A stretch of 64,000 nucleotides of DNA from JBDSSS01 sp963764195 (GTDB taxonomy: Bacteria; Actinomycetota; Actinomycetes; Actinomycetales; Dermatophilaceae): NCBI GenBank assembly GCA_963764195.1, contig CAVXRG010000004.1, forward strand, positions 186,001 to 250,000, written 5' to 3'. Below are positions 8,670 to 17,180 of this stretch, in pieces. Positions within the stretch are counted from its first letter, which is position 1; each line of letters starts with the position of its first letter. Made by a program: the position numbers and the translations under genes. The notes beneath the pieces are model-generated. The model saw nothing but the letters and a program-made list of their open reading frames with translations. It did no database searches and was not told the DNA's origin.

Positions 8670-9006
8670 GGTCGGCGCTCTGGGAGGCCGGGCCGGAGAT
8701 GGGAGCGGGCGGGGGGCGGGGCCCCGGGGGGGAGGGGCCTCGTCCCCCGCCCGATGCGGGAACACCCGATGGGCAGTTCCCGCGACGTCAACAGGGTCTC
8801 GGGTGGGGGGTGAGACCTGGCGGGGAAGGGGGGGTTTCGCTCGCCCGTTGACGTTGTATCCAGTGTCGCCGCCCCTGGGCACCTCTGGCGCCGAAGGCCT
8901 CATTCCTTGAACAAGTCTTTACCCTCCGGGGTCAAATGCCGGGATCTGGGTCCGGACCTGACCGGAAGATGACGGTCAGCGCGCCGGTCGAGAGCGAGCA
9001 CGGTGC
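8670..9006. other. Gene-free interval with G-runs and one inverted repeat
   Basis: No convincing gene lies between the convergent VOC and HelD genes. Bases 8700-8737 are almost pure G/C with several runs of four to eight G on the plus strand, a potential G-quadruplex. An inverted repeat (8756-8783) follows. A TTGACG at 8848 has no matching -10 at the usual distance. The last part is less GC-rich but encodes no recognisable RNA. Confidence 0.6.
8756..8783. terminator. Inverted repeat, possible terminator between convergent genes
   Basis: GCGGGAAC (8756-8763) and GTTCCCGC (8776-8783) are perfect 8-base arms around a 12-base loop that itself contains CCCGATGGG. No T-run follows on either strand. 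It sits between two converging genes, where a shared stop signal would be useful. Confidence 0.45.
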
Positions 9007-11316
9007 TCAGGCGAGCACCGTCATCCGGTGGGCGGCCCGGGTGAGGACGACGTAGAGGACCCGGATCCCGCCCGGGGACTCGCGGGTGATCTCGTCCGGG
9101 TCGACGACGACGGTCGCGTCCCACTCGAGGCCCTTCGTCGACATCGGGTCGACGATCTGGACCCGGCCGGACGCCGAGCCGGCCAGCGGAGCGAGCTCCG
9201 CGGCATACCGGCGTGGTGTCACGACGGCGACCGGGCCGTCGACCTCGCCGAGGGTGCGCTCGACCGCCGTGCCCACCGCGGCGAGCACGTCGTCGCCGAG
9301 GGGGGAGTCGACCGGCTCGACCCCCGTCTCGCGGACGGCCTCCGGGATGTCGGCGTCGGGGACCTCCCGGCGGACGACGGCCTCGGCGTAGCGGAAGATC
9401 TCCTTGGCGTTGCGGTAGTTCGTCGCCATGTGGAAGCCACGCCGCTGCTGGCTGCCGAACGCCTCGTCGCGGGCCGCTGCGGCCTCGACGGGGTCGGGCC
9501 ACGAGGCCTGAGCGGCATCGCCGACGACGGTCCACGACGCGTGCCGGCCACGGCGACCGACCATCCGCCACTGCATGGGGGAGAGGTCCTGAGCCTCGTC
9601 GACGAGGACGTGGGCGTACTCCTCCGGACGGCCGACCCGGCCGTGGAGCAGACGGTCGCGCGGGTCGCCGCTGCGCAGGTGCCCGGTCGACTCGCGGCGG
9701 GGCTCGGACACGGGCTGGACCTCGGTCACGCCGTAGGCGCTGAGGTCGTCGAGCTCCTCGATGTCGTAGAAGCCGCGCTCCTCGGCGGGCGCGTCCTGCA
9801 GGGGCCCGACCTTCGTCGCGAGGTCGTCGACGAGGGCGACGTCGGCGACCGACCAGCTGCCGGTGTCGAGCGCGTGCTGGAAGGACTCGGCGAGCAGGGC
9901 CGCACCCGCCCCGTCGACGGCCCCGCGGGCGTGGCGGCGGACCACATCGGGGTCGGCGAGCCAGAGGAGCACCTCGCGGGGGTCCACCTGGGGCCACCAG
10001 GCCTCCATGAACGCGTCGACGTCGCGGTGGTCCTCCCACTTCTCGAGGAAGTCGGCCTTGGCCTCGCGGTCGCCGCTGATGCCCTGGGTCGCCCAGGCCG
10101 CCTCGCCGAGGGCGGCCCGAGCCGCAGGTCCGGCGAGGTTGCGTTGCTGCTGGCGCAGGACCTGGGTGCGCACGCGGTCGAGGGCGCGCTCGTCGACCCG
10201 GACCGGTCGCCCGCCGACCATCGCGCGGAACTCGGTCGGGGCGCCGGGGACCCGGCCCCGGGACGCGGCCCCGAGCAGGGTCCGGATCCGGGTCGAGCCC
10301 TTGATCCGCGCCACCTCAGGGCTGTCGAGCCGCTCGGTGTGCATCGCGTCGACGACGTCGCCGAGGGAGCGGAGCACCACGGAGTCCTCGCCCAGGGAGG
10401 GCAGGACGCGCTCGATGTAGGCCGTGTAGGCGCCGGACGGCCCGAGCACGAGGATGCCGCCGGTCTCGAAACGCCGGCGGTCGGAGTAGAGCAGGTAGGC
10501 GGCGCGGTGGAGCGCGACGACGGTCTTGCCGGTGCCGGGCCCGCCGGTGATCTCGGTGACGCCCCGGGCGGTGGCCCGGATCGCCTCGTCCTGGTGGGCC
10601 TGGATCGTCGCGACGATGTCACGCATCCGCTCGCCGCGGCTGCGCGTCAGGGCCGCCATCAGCGCGCCGTCCCCGACGACGACGAGGTCGTCGGGGGCCT
10701 CGGGGACCATGAGGTCGTCCTCGACCCCGATGACGACCGGGCCCTTGCTGCGCAGCACCCGCCGACGCAGCACCCCCATCGGCTGGGTCGGGGTGGCGCG
10801 GTAGAAGGCGGAGGCGGCCGGGGCGCGCCAGTCGATGACGAGCGGCTCGTAGTCGTCGTCGCGGACGCCGAGGCGGCCGATGTAGCGCACCTCGCGGTCG
10901 GCCACCGGCTCCGCGGACTGACGCCGGGCGTCCGTGCCGCCCCCGTGGTGGTCCGAGCCGGGGCCGTGGTCGATGTCCAGGCGGCCGAAGACGAGGCCCT
11001 CGTACTGGGTGTCGAGGGCCGTGCGCCGCTTGGCGGCGTGGAACATCAGCGCGTCCCGCTCGAAGAGTCCGGCGGCCTCCTCCATGCCGACCTCGGCAGA
11101 CTTGTGGATGTGACCTCGGGCGAGGCCCTCGGCCTGGACGACGTCGGCACGGATGCCGGCCTTCTCGAGCTCCTCGTGGACGCGGTCGACATGGGCCTGC
11201 TCGACGGCGATCTGCTCGCGCACGGCATCGGGGCCGTGGGTCGCTGCCGGGCGCTCGCCGGAGGTGTCGTCGACCGTCGCCTGGCCGGTCGGGGAATTCG
11301 AAGAGCTCACTGCCAT
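9007..11316 (-). CDS. HelD-like RNA polymerase-recycling helicase-family ATPase
   Basis: A 769-residue UvrD/Rep-type superfamily I protein of the actinobacterial HelD class. These proteins enter stalled RNA polymerase and release it from DNA using ATP; some protect against rifampicin. The N-terminal coiled coil (about residues 28-60) and the following YIGRLGVRDDDYEPLVIDWRAP segment are typical of this class. Walker A is GGPGTGKT near residue 257. The helicase motif II is VDEAQD near residue 570, followed by VVGDAAQ, and motifs V-VI are TKGLEWD and YVVLTRAAHRM at the C-terminus. It is transcribed away from the GNAT gene at 11366. It could instead be a DNA helicase, but the N-terminal layout argues for HelD. 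Confidence 0.85.
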   Translation of the reverse strand: MAVSSSNSPTGQATVDDTSGERPAATHGPDAVREQIAVEQAHVDRVHEELEKAGIRADVVQAEGLARGHIHKSAEVGMEEAAGLFERDALMFHAAKRRTALDTQYEGLVFGRLDIDHGPGSDHHGGGTDARRQSAEPVADREVRYIGRLGVRDDDYEPLVIDWRAPAASAFYRATPTQPMGVLRRRVLRSKGPVVIGVEDDLMVPEAPDDLVVVGDGALMAALTRSRGERMRDIVATIQAHQDEAIRATARGVTEITGGPGTGKTVVALHRAAYLLYSDRRRFETGGILVLGPSGAYTAYIERVLPSLGEDSVVLRSLGDVVDAMHTERLDSPEVARIKGSTRIRTLLGAASRGRVPGAPTEFRAMVGGRPVRVDERALDRVRTQVLRQQQRNLAGPAARAALGEAAWATQGISGDREAKADFLEKWEDHRDVDAFMEAWWPQVDPREVLLWLADPDVVRRHARGAVDGAGAALLAESFQHALDTGSWSVADVALVDDLATKVGPLQDAPAEERGFYDIEELDDLSAYGVTEVQPVSEPRRESTGHLRSGDPRDRLLHGRVGRPEEYAHVLVDEAQDLSPMQWRMVGRRGRHASWTVVGDAAQASWPDPVEAAAARDEAFGSQQRRGFHMATNYRNAKEIFRYAEAVVRREVPDADIPEAVRETGVEPVDSPLGDDVLAAVGTAVERTLGEVDGPVAVVTPRRYAAELAPLAGSASGRVQIVDPMSTKGLEWDATVVVDPDEITRESPGGIRVLYVVLTRAAHRMTVLA

Positions 11317-11353
11317 CCAATGGGTGTCGGGGCAACGCGGGAACCATCGAGTC

Positions 11354-11359
11354 TACTGT
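11354..11359 (+). promoter_or_regulatory. Leaderless promoter -10 (TACTGT)
   Basis: TACTGT ends six bases before the ATG at 11366. This fixes the start of the acetyltransferase gene, although the frame stays open further upstream. Confidence 0.6.
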
Positions 11360-11365
11360 CAGCGC

Positions 11366-11995
11366 ATGACCGCTCGTCCGTGTGTCCCGCCCACCGGTGA
11401 GTCGCTCGTCGGGCAGGTGGTGCGGCTCGACGTGATGCGCCCTGACGACGCCCCGGGCCTCTTCCCGGTCTTCGCCGACCCGCGCTGCTACGAGCAGGGA
11501 TATCTGATGGGCCGTCGGCACCGGGCCCCGTCCGAGACGGAGGCCCTCGTCGCCTCCTCCCTCGCGGCGCGGGAGGCGGGGCGGACGGCATACACGGTGC
11601 GTCTCGTCACGGACTCCGACCTCGGCGCGGCGGGCACGGTCGTGGGGACGAGCTCGCTCGGCGACGTGGACACGGAGCGGGAGCACGTCCACCTCGGCTG
11701 GACGATGTACGGGTCCCGGTGGTGGGGGACCGCGGTCAACCCCGAGGCCAAGCTGCTCCTGCTGGGGCACGCCTTCGACCGCTGCGGCTTCGGCCGGGTG
11801 CGGATCCAGACCGATGTCGTCAACGAGCGGTCCCGCGCCGCGATCCTGCGGCTCGGCGCGCGGCTCGAGGGCGTCACCCGCCGCGACGTCCGCCGGGCCG
11901 ACGGGACGTGGCGCGACACGGCGGTCCACTCGATCCTCGTCGAGGAGTGGCCCACGGTCCGGTCAGGGCTGCTCGCCCGGCTCGGGCCGCAATAG
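11366..11995 (+). CDS. RimJ/RimL-type GNAT acetyltransferase
   Basis: A 209-residue cytoplasmic N-acetyltransferase-like protein. It has the ordering of the RimJ/RimL subgroup: an N-terminal LVGQVVRLDVMRPDDAPGLF strand-helix, the central EHVHLGWTMYGSRWWGTAVNPEAKLLLLGHAFD segment, which replaces the usual R-G-x-G loop, and the RVRIQTDVVNERSRAAILRLGARLEGVTRRD segment. Members acetylate ribosomal proteins, antibiotics or small amines; the substrate here is unknown. The frame is open to 11153, but the ATG at 11366 is set by the leaderless -10 in front of it. Its stop codon is part of the purD -10 element. Confidence 0.8.
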   Translation: MTARPCVPPTGESLVGQVVRLDVMRPDDAPGLFPVFADPRCYEQGYLMGRRHRAPSETEALVASSLAAREAGRTAYTVRLVTDSDLGAAGTVVGTSSLGDVDTEREHVHLGWTMYGSRWWGTAVNPEAKLLLLGHAFDRCGFGRVRIQTDVVNERSRAAILRLGARLEGVTRRDVRRADGTWRDTAVHSILVEEWPTVRSGLLARLGPQ

Positions 11996-11998
11996 GCT
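11993..11998 (+). promoter_or_regulatory. Leaderless promoter -10 (TAGGCT) of purD
   Basis: TAGGCT ends seven bases before the purD GTG at 12006. Its first three bases are also the stop codon of the preceding gene, a tight double use of sequence. Confidence 0.6.
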
Positions 11999-12005
11999 GT
12001 CGGCC

Positions 12006-13286
<1,281 letters not shown>

Positions 13287-13287
13287 G

Positions 13288-14226
13288 ATGGTGGGAACGA
13301 CGGACCCGTCGACGGGTTCGGCTGCCGGTGCGGGCGGGCCGCTCGAGCTCCCCGGCTTCGCGCACGTCTACTCGGGCAAGGTGCGTGACCTCTACGCGCC
13401 GCTCGACGAGCACGGCAGACCGGTCGAGGACCGGATCATGCTCGTGGCCTCCGACCGGATCTCGGCCTACGACTGGATCCTCGACACCCCGATCCCCGAC
13501 AAGGGGATCGTGCTGACCCGACTGTCGCTGTGGTGGTTCGGCCAGCTCGCCGACCTCGTCCCCCACCACGTCCTGTCGACGGACGTCCCCGACGTCGTGG
13601 CCGGCCGTGCCGTCATCGTGCGGCGGCTCGAGATGCTCCAGATCGAGGCCATCGCCCGGGCCTATCTCACCGGCGGCGGGCTCGAGGAGTACCGGGTGAG
13701 CGGCACCGTCTCCGGCATCGCCCTGCCGGCCGGTCTCGTCGACGGGTCGCGCCTCGATGCTCCGCTCTTCACCCCGTCGACGAAGGCACCTTTCGGTGAG
13801 CACGACCTGCCGATGAGCCCGGCCGAGGTGGAGGCGGAGCTCGGTGCGGACCTCGCACACGAGGTCGCTGAGCTGACCCGGGCGATCCTCGCCCGGGGCA
13901 ACGAGATCGCGTCCGAACGCGGCATCCTCATCGCCGACACCAAGGTGGAGTTCGGCCGCGAGCCGGGCGGCGCCGGGGGACTGGTGCTCGCCGACGAGGT
14001 CCTCACGCCCGACTCCTCGCGCTTCTGGCCCGCCGACCAGTGGCGGCCGGGGCGGACCCAGCCGTCCTACGACAAGCAGTACGTCCGCGACTGGCTGACC
14101 TCGGCCGAGTCGGGCTGGTCGCGCTCCAGCGGGGAGGCCCCGCCCGCGCTGCCGGAGTCCGTGGTCGCCGGCACCCGCGCGAAGTACATCGAGGCCTACG
14201 AGCGCCTCACCGGCACGACCTTCTAG
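13288..14226 (+). CDS. purC: SAICAR synthetase
   Basis: Phosphoribosylaminoimidazole-succinocarboxamide synthase adds aspartate to CAIR with ATP. It has 312 residues. Diagnostic segments are HVYSGKVRDLY near residue 28 (ATP-binding lysine), VASDRISAYDWIL, VIVRRLEMLQIEAIARAYLTGGG and the C-terminal SYDKQYVRDWL. The ATG at 13288 lies one base after the purD stop, so translation is coupled. The first 20 residues, rich in Gly, Ala and Ser, are a variable extension before the conserved core. It ends just before a converging broken nuclease gene. Confidence 0.95.
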   Translation: MVGTTDPSTGSAAGAGGPLELPGFAHVYSGKVRDLYAPLDEHGRPVEDRIMLVASDRISAYDWILDTPIPDKGIVLTRLSLWWFGQLADLVPHHVLSTDVPDVVAGRAVIVRRLEMLQIEAIARAYLTGGGLEEYRVSGTVSGIALPAGLVDGSRLDAPLFTPSTKAPFGEHDLPMSPAEVEAELGADLAHEVAELTRAILARGNEIASERGILIADTKVEFGREPGGAGGLVLADEVLTPDSSRFWPADQWRPGRTQPSYDKQYVRDWLTSAESGWSRSSGEAPPALPESVVAGTRAKYIEAYERLTGTTF

Positions 14227-14262
14227 GTCCGGTCCGGGCGTCGGCACGCGCCCCGCGGCGGC

Positions 14263-15956
14263 TCACGCCGTCCACTCGAGGTCGACGGCCGTCGGGCGAT
14301 AGATCTCGATGACGACGGCGGTCGGCGTCGGGTCCTCGTCGAGCACCGGCCGCTGCCGGCCAGGCGCCTCCGGCACGACGGGTCGCGATGGGAGGAGTGG
14401 GGCCGCCACCGACTCGTGGGTGTGGCCGGTCGGTGTCGTGAGGCGGACCCGGTGGGGTGGCGCGTCGGACCCCGAAGCGAGCACGTCGGCCTCCCAGCCG
14501 GGCTCCTCCTTGACGAGGTTGCAGCGGACACAGAGGCCCTGGCCGTTGGCCGCGGTGGTGGGGCCGCCGTCGGCGTGCGCCCGCACGTGGTCGGCCTGCG
14601 CGATCGGCGCGTCGCACCACGGCGTGCGGCAGGTGCCGTCGCGGGCGACGACGAACCGGCGCAGACCCGGCGGGAACAGTCGACGGGTGCTCTCCATCGC
14701 CACGAGCGTCCCGCTCGTCGGGTGGGTGAACAGCCGTCGGAGCCAGACCTCGCCGCGCGTCTCCCGGGCTGCGGGCCTCCCGGTGGCTGCTCGGGTCGTG
14801 GCTCCGGTCCCCGAGGCGCCGAGTCCGGTGCTCGGGCCGACTCCGAAAGGACGGTCTCGGGGTCATCGAGGCCGTGCCCGAGGAGGGCGCGGGCCCAGCC
14901 GGCCGGCACCGGCCCGTAGCCCGGCACGTGCGCGGGCGTGTCATCCCCGGCCAGGAGGGCGCGGTCGGTGATGACGACCTGCACCTCGACCGGCACGTCG
15001 GGTGCCTCGGCCTGCCCCGTGACGCGCTCCACGAGCGTGTCGGCCATCAGCTGGCCCTTGCCCCGCTCGTCACCGGCCGCCTTCGCGGACAGGGCAGCCT
15101 GTGTCAGGGCCGCGTGGACGGCGACGGCCTGGGCAACGGGCAGCAGTGCGGAGACGACCGCCATCGCGTCGGCGACGGGCCGGATCGTCACCCGCCGCTC
15201 GCTCTCGGCGCGGCGGGCGCGCTCGGTTGCCGCCGCGGCATCGAGTCGGTCGGCGCAGGCCCGCACCCGGCGCTCGAGCTCCCGGTCGCCCCACGAGCCC
15301 ACACCCGGCCCCGTCGGGTCGTCGAGGTCGAGGTTCGCGCCCACCACCTCGGCGTCGACGACGGAGCGCAGGTCGGGGTCGAGGTGGCTCGTGCCGCGGG
15401 CGACGAGCTCGGCCCGCCGCTCGTTGAGGACCCCGGCGCTCAGCGCGGCGAGGGTGTGCGGCAGGTGTCGGACGAGGGCTGAGGACAGGTTCGCGAGCCG
15501 GGCTCCGCGGGACGGGGACTCGCGCCGGGCGAGGCCGACCTGGGCCGCCACCCCGGTGCGGCGCAGGGACGTCCGTCGGACCGACCGGGACCGGCGCGAC
15601 CGTCGCGTGGACCGGCCCGGCTCGTCTCTCACGTCCGGCTCCAGCTCGAGGGACCGAGCCTCGTCGCGTGCAGCGACCCACCCGTCGAAGTCCCCGGCGT
15701 CGGAGCACGACCGCGCCGCCTCACGCAGGCGAGCGGCGCGCTCGGCCTGCGTGTCGACGAACCGCGCGGTCAGTCGCGCCTGCTCGGCCGCGCAGGCCGC
15801 CTTGGTGCGCTCGAGGCTCTCGATCCGCGAGATCAGCTCGGCATCGGTGAGGAGGTCGACATCCTCGGTCCCTGAACCCTGCGAGGACGCTGCGACCGGT
15901 GCTGTCACGGCAGAGCGGGCGACGCCCTGCGCTGCGGCTGACTCGCTCCCGAACAT
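14263..15956 (-). pseudogene. DUF222/HNH endonuclease gene broken by a frameshift
   Basis: The gene starts at an ATG (15956-15954). Its first frame carries the DUF222 region (AELISRIESLERTKAACAAEQARLTARF, then HLPHTLAALSAGVLNERRAELVARGT) up to about GHGLDDPETVL near 14866. The conserved continuation, WLRRLFTHPTSGTLVAMES followed by the HNH core (CRTPWCDAPIAQADHV...GLCVRCN), lies in a different frame down to 14263. That frame is blocked upstream by a stop at 14865-14863, so one shift lies between about 14862 and 14750. The family is multicopy in actinobacteria and of uncertain role; some see it as a homing or mobile nuclease. A sequencing error in the GC-rich stretch is possible. Confidence 0.75.
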
Positions 15957-16143
15957 GTGTTCCAGTCTACCTGTCCGAGGAGGTCCGATCAAGAGTTCTC
16001 TACAACGAATCATCCACTCCTGCAGAGGAATCGAGGCCAGGGTGGCGTAGTCCGGCACTGGTCGGGACAGCGGCATACCGGGTGAGTCCGTGGGCGGTCT
16101 CGCGGCGCTCGGACGGTGGACGGGACGGGGTGTCGGGGGCGGA

Positions 16144-16149
16144 TAGACT
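16144..16149 (+). promoter_or_regulatory. -10 element (TAGACT) of the purS-purQ-purL operon
   Basis: TAGACT would start transcription near 16156, giving a leader of about 30 bases with a clear CAGGAGA ribosome site before the purS ATG. Unlike most promoters in this window it is not leaderless. Confidence 0.5.
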
Positions 16150-16188
16150 CGGTGCGCCGCGCTCGCACCACCTCAGGAGACCTGCCCC

Positions 16189-16488
16189 ATGGGAAGCATC
16201 GTCGTGGACGTCATGCTCAAGCCCGAGATCCTCGACCCGCAGGGACAGGCCGTCGCCGGTGCCCTGCCCCGGCTCGGACTCGGTGGCTTCACCGACGTCC
16301 GTCAGGGCAAGCGGTTCGTCCTCACCGTCGACGGCGAGGTGACCGAGAAGCACCTCGCGTCGGCCCGCGAGGCGGCCGGGACCCTGCTCAGCAACCCCGT
16401 CATCGAGGACGTCGTCTCGGTCCACGTGCTCGAGGCCACCGACGCCACCGACGCCACCGACGCCACCGACGACGGCGTCGCGCCGTGA
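16189..16488 (+). CDS. purS: FGAM synthase subunit PurS
   Basis: PurS is the small subunit that bridges PurQ and PurL in the multi-subunit formylglycinamidine ribonucleotide synthase and helps channel ammonia. The 99-residue protein begins VVDVMLKPEILDPQGQAVAGALPRLG and has the GFTDVRQGKRFVLTVDG strand pair of the family, ending in the LLSNPVIEDV helix by residue 76. It is followed by an unusual tail, four Ala-Thr-Asp repeats then DGVAP, encoded by a perfect 9-bp tandem repeat. Its stop overlaps the purQ GTG. Confidence 0.95.
   Translation: MGSIVVDVMLKPEILDPQGQAVAGALPRLGLGGFTDVRQGKRFVLTVDGEVTEKHLASAREAAGTLLSNPVIEDVVSVHVLEATDATDATDATDDGVAP
16435..16470 (+). repeat. 9-bp tandem repeat (GCCACCGAC x4) in the purS 3' end
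   Basis: Four perfect copies of GCCACCGAC encode (Ala-Thr-Asp)4 beyond the conserved PurS fold. The copy number could change without breaking the frame. Confidence 0.95.
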
Positions 16489-17180
16489 GGATCGGTGTCG
16501 TCACCTTCCCCGGCTCGCTCGACGACCGTGACGCCGCCCGCGCCGTGCGCGAGTGCGGCGGCGAGGCCGTCCCCCTCTGGCACGGTGACGCCGACCTGCG
16601 CTCCGTCGACGCGGTGATCCTGCCCGGTGGGTTCTCCTACGGCGACTACCTGCGCTGCGGCGCGATCGCCCGCTTCGCCCCGGTCATGGACAAGCTGGTG
16701 CCCGCCGCCCAGGGCGGTCTGCCGGTTCTCGGCATCTGCAACGGCTTCCAGGTGCTCACCGAGAGCCATCTGCTGCCCGGCGCGCTGATCCGCAACGACC
16801 ACCGCAAGTTCAACTGCGTCGACCAGCGGCTCGTCGTCGAGAACGCCTCGACCGCCTGGACGTCCGACTTCGAGGGCGGCCAGCAGATCACCATCGTCCT
16901 GAAGAACGGCGAGGGCGGTTTCGTCGCCGACGAGCGCACCCTCGACGAGCTCGAGGGCGAGGGCCGGGTCGTCTTTCGCTACGTCCCCGACGAGCACGGT
17001 CACAACCCCAACGGCTCCTACCGGCACATCGCCGGCATCACCAACGAGCGCGGCAACGTCGTCGGGCTCATGCCGCACCCCGAGCACGCGATCGAGGAGG
17101 GCTACGGCCCGGGCCTCGACGGACGCGGCTTCTTCACCTCGATCCTCACCCAGACCCTCGAGAGCGCGGCCACCGCATGA
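16485..17180 (+). CDS. purQ: FGAM synthase glutaminase subunit PurQ
   Basis: PurQ releases ammonia from glutamine for PurL. The 231-residue class I glutamine amidotransferase begins VRIGVVTFPGSLDDRDAARAV. The nucleophile elbow is GICNGFQVL near residue 85 (Cys), and the catalytic His-x-Glu is in MPHPEHAIEE near residue 192. PGGFSYGDYLRCGAIAR is the oxyanion-site segment. The GTG at 16485 overlaps the purS stop by four bases, and purL overlaps its own stop by four, so all three are coupled in the expected order. Confidence 0.97.
   Translation: MRIGVVTFPGSLDDRDAARAVRECGGEAVPLWHGDADLRSVDAVILPGGFSYGDYLRCGAIARFAPVMDKLVPAAQGGLPVLGICNGFQVLTESHLLPGALIRNDHRKFNCVDQRLVVENASTAWTSDFEGGQQITIVLKNGEGGFVADERTLDELEGEGRVVFRYVPDEHGHNPNGSYRHIAGITNERGNVVGLMPHPEHAIEEGYGPGLDGRGFFTSILTQTLESAATA

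Noticed and set aside
11317..11365. Rifamycin-associated element upstream of helD
   Set aside because: HelR-type genes may carry a long GC-rich inverted repeat in the promoter. I see none in this 49-base gap.
9028..11400. 790-codon plus-strand open frame opposite helD
   Set aside because: Composition is that of a reverse-strand shadow, with no domain or ribosome site. The minus strand has clear helicase motifs.
16021..16188. Purine riboswitch upstream of purS
   Set aside because: The leader is only about 30 bases and no purine aptamer pattern is visible.
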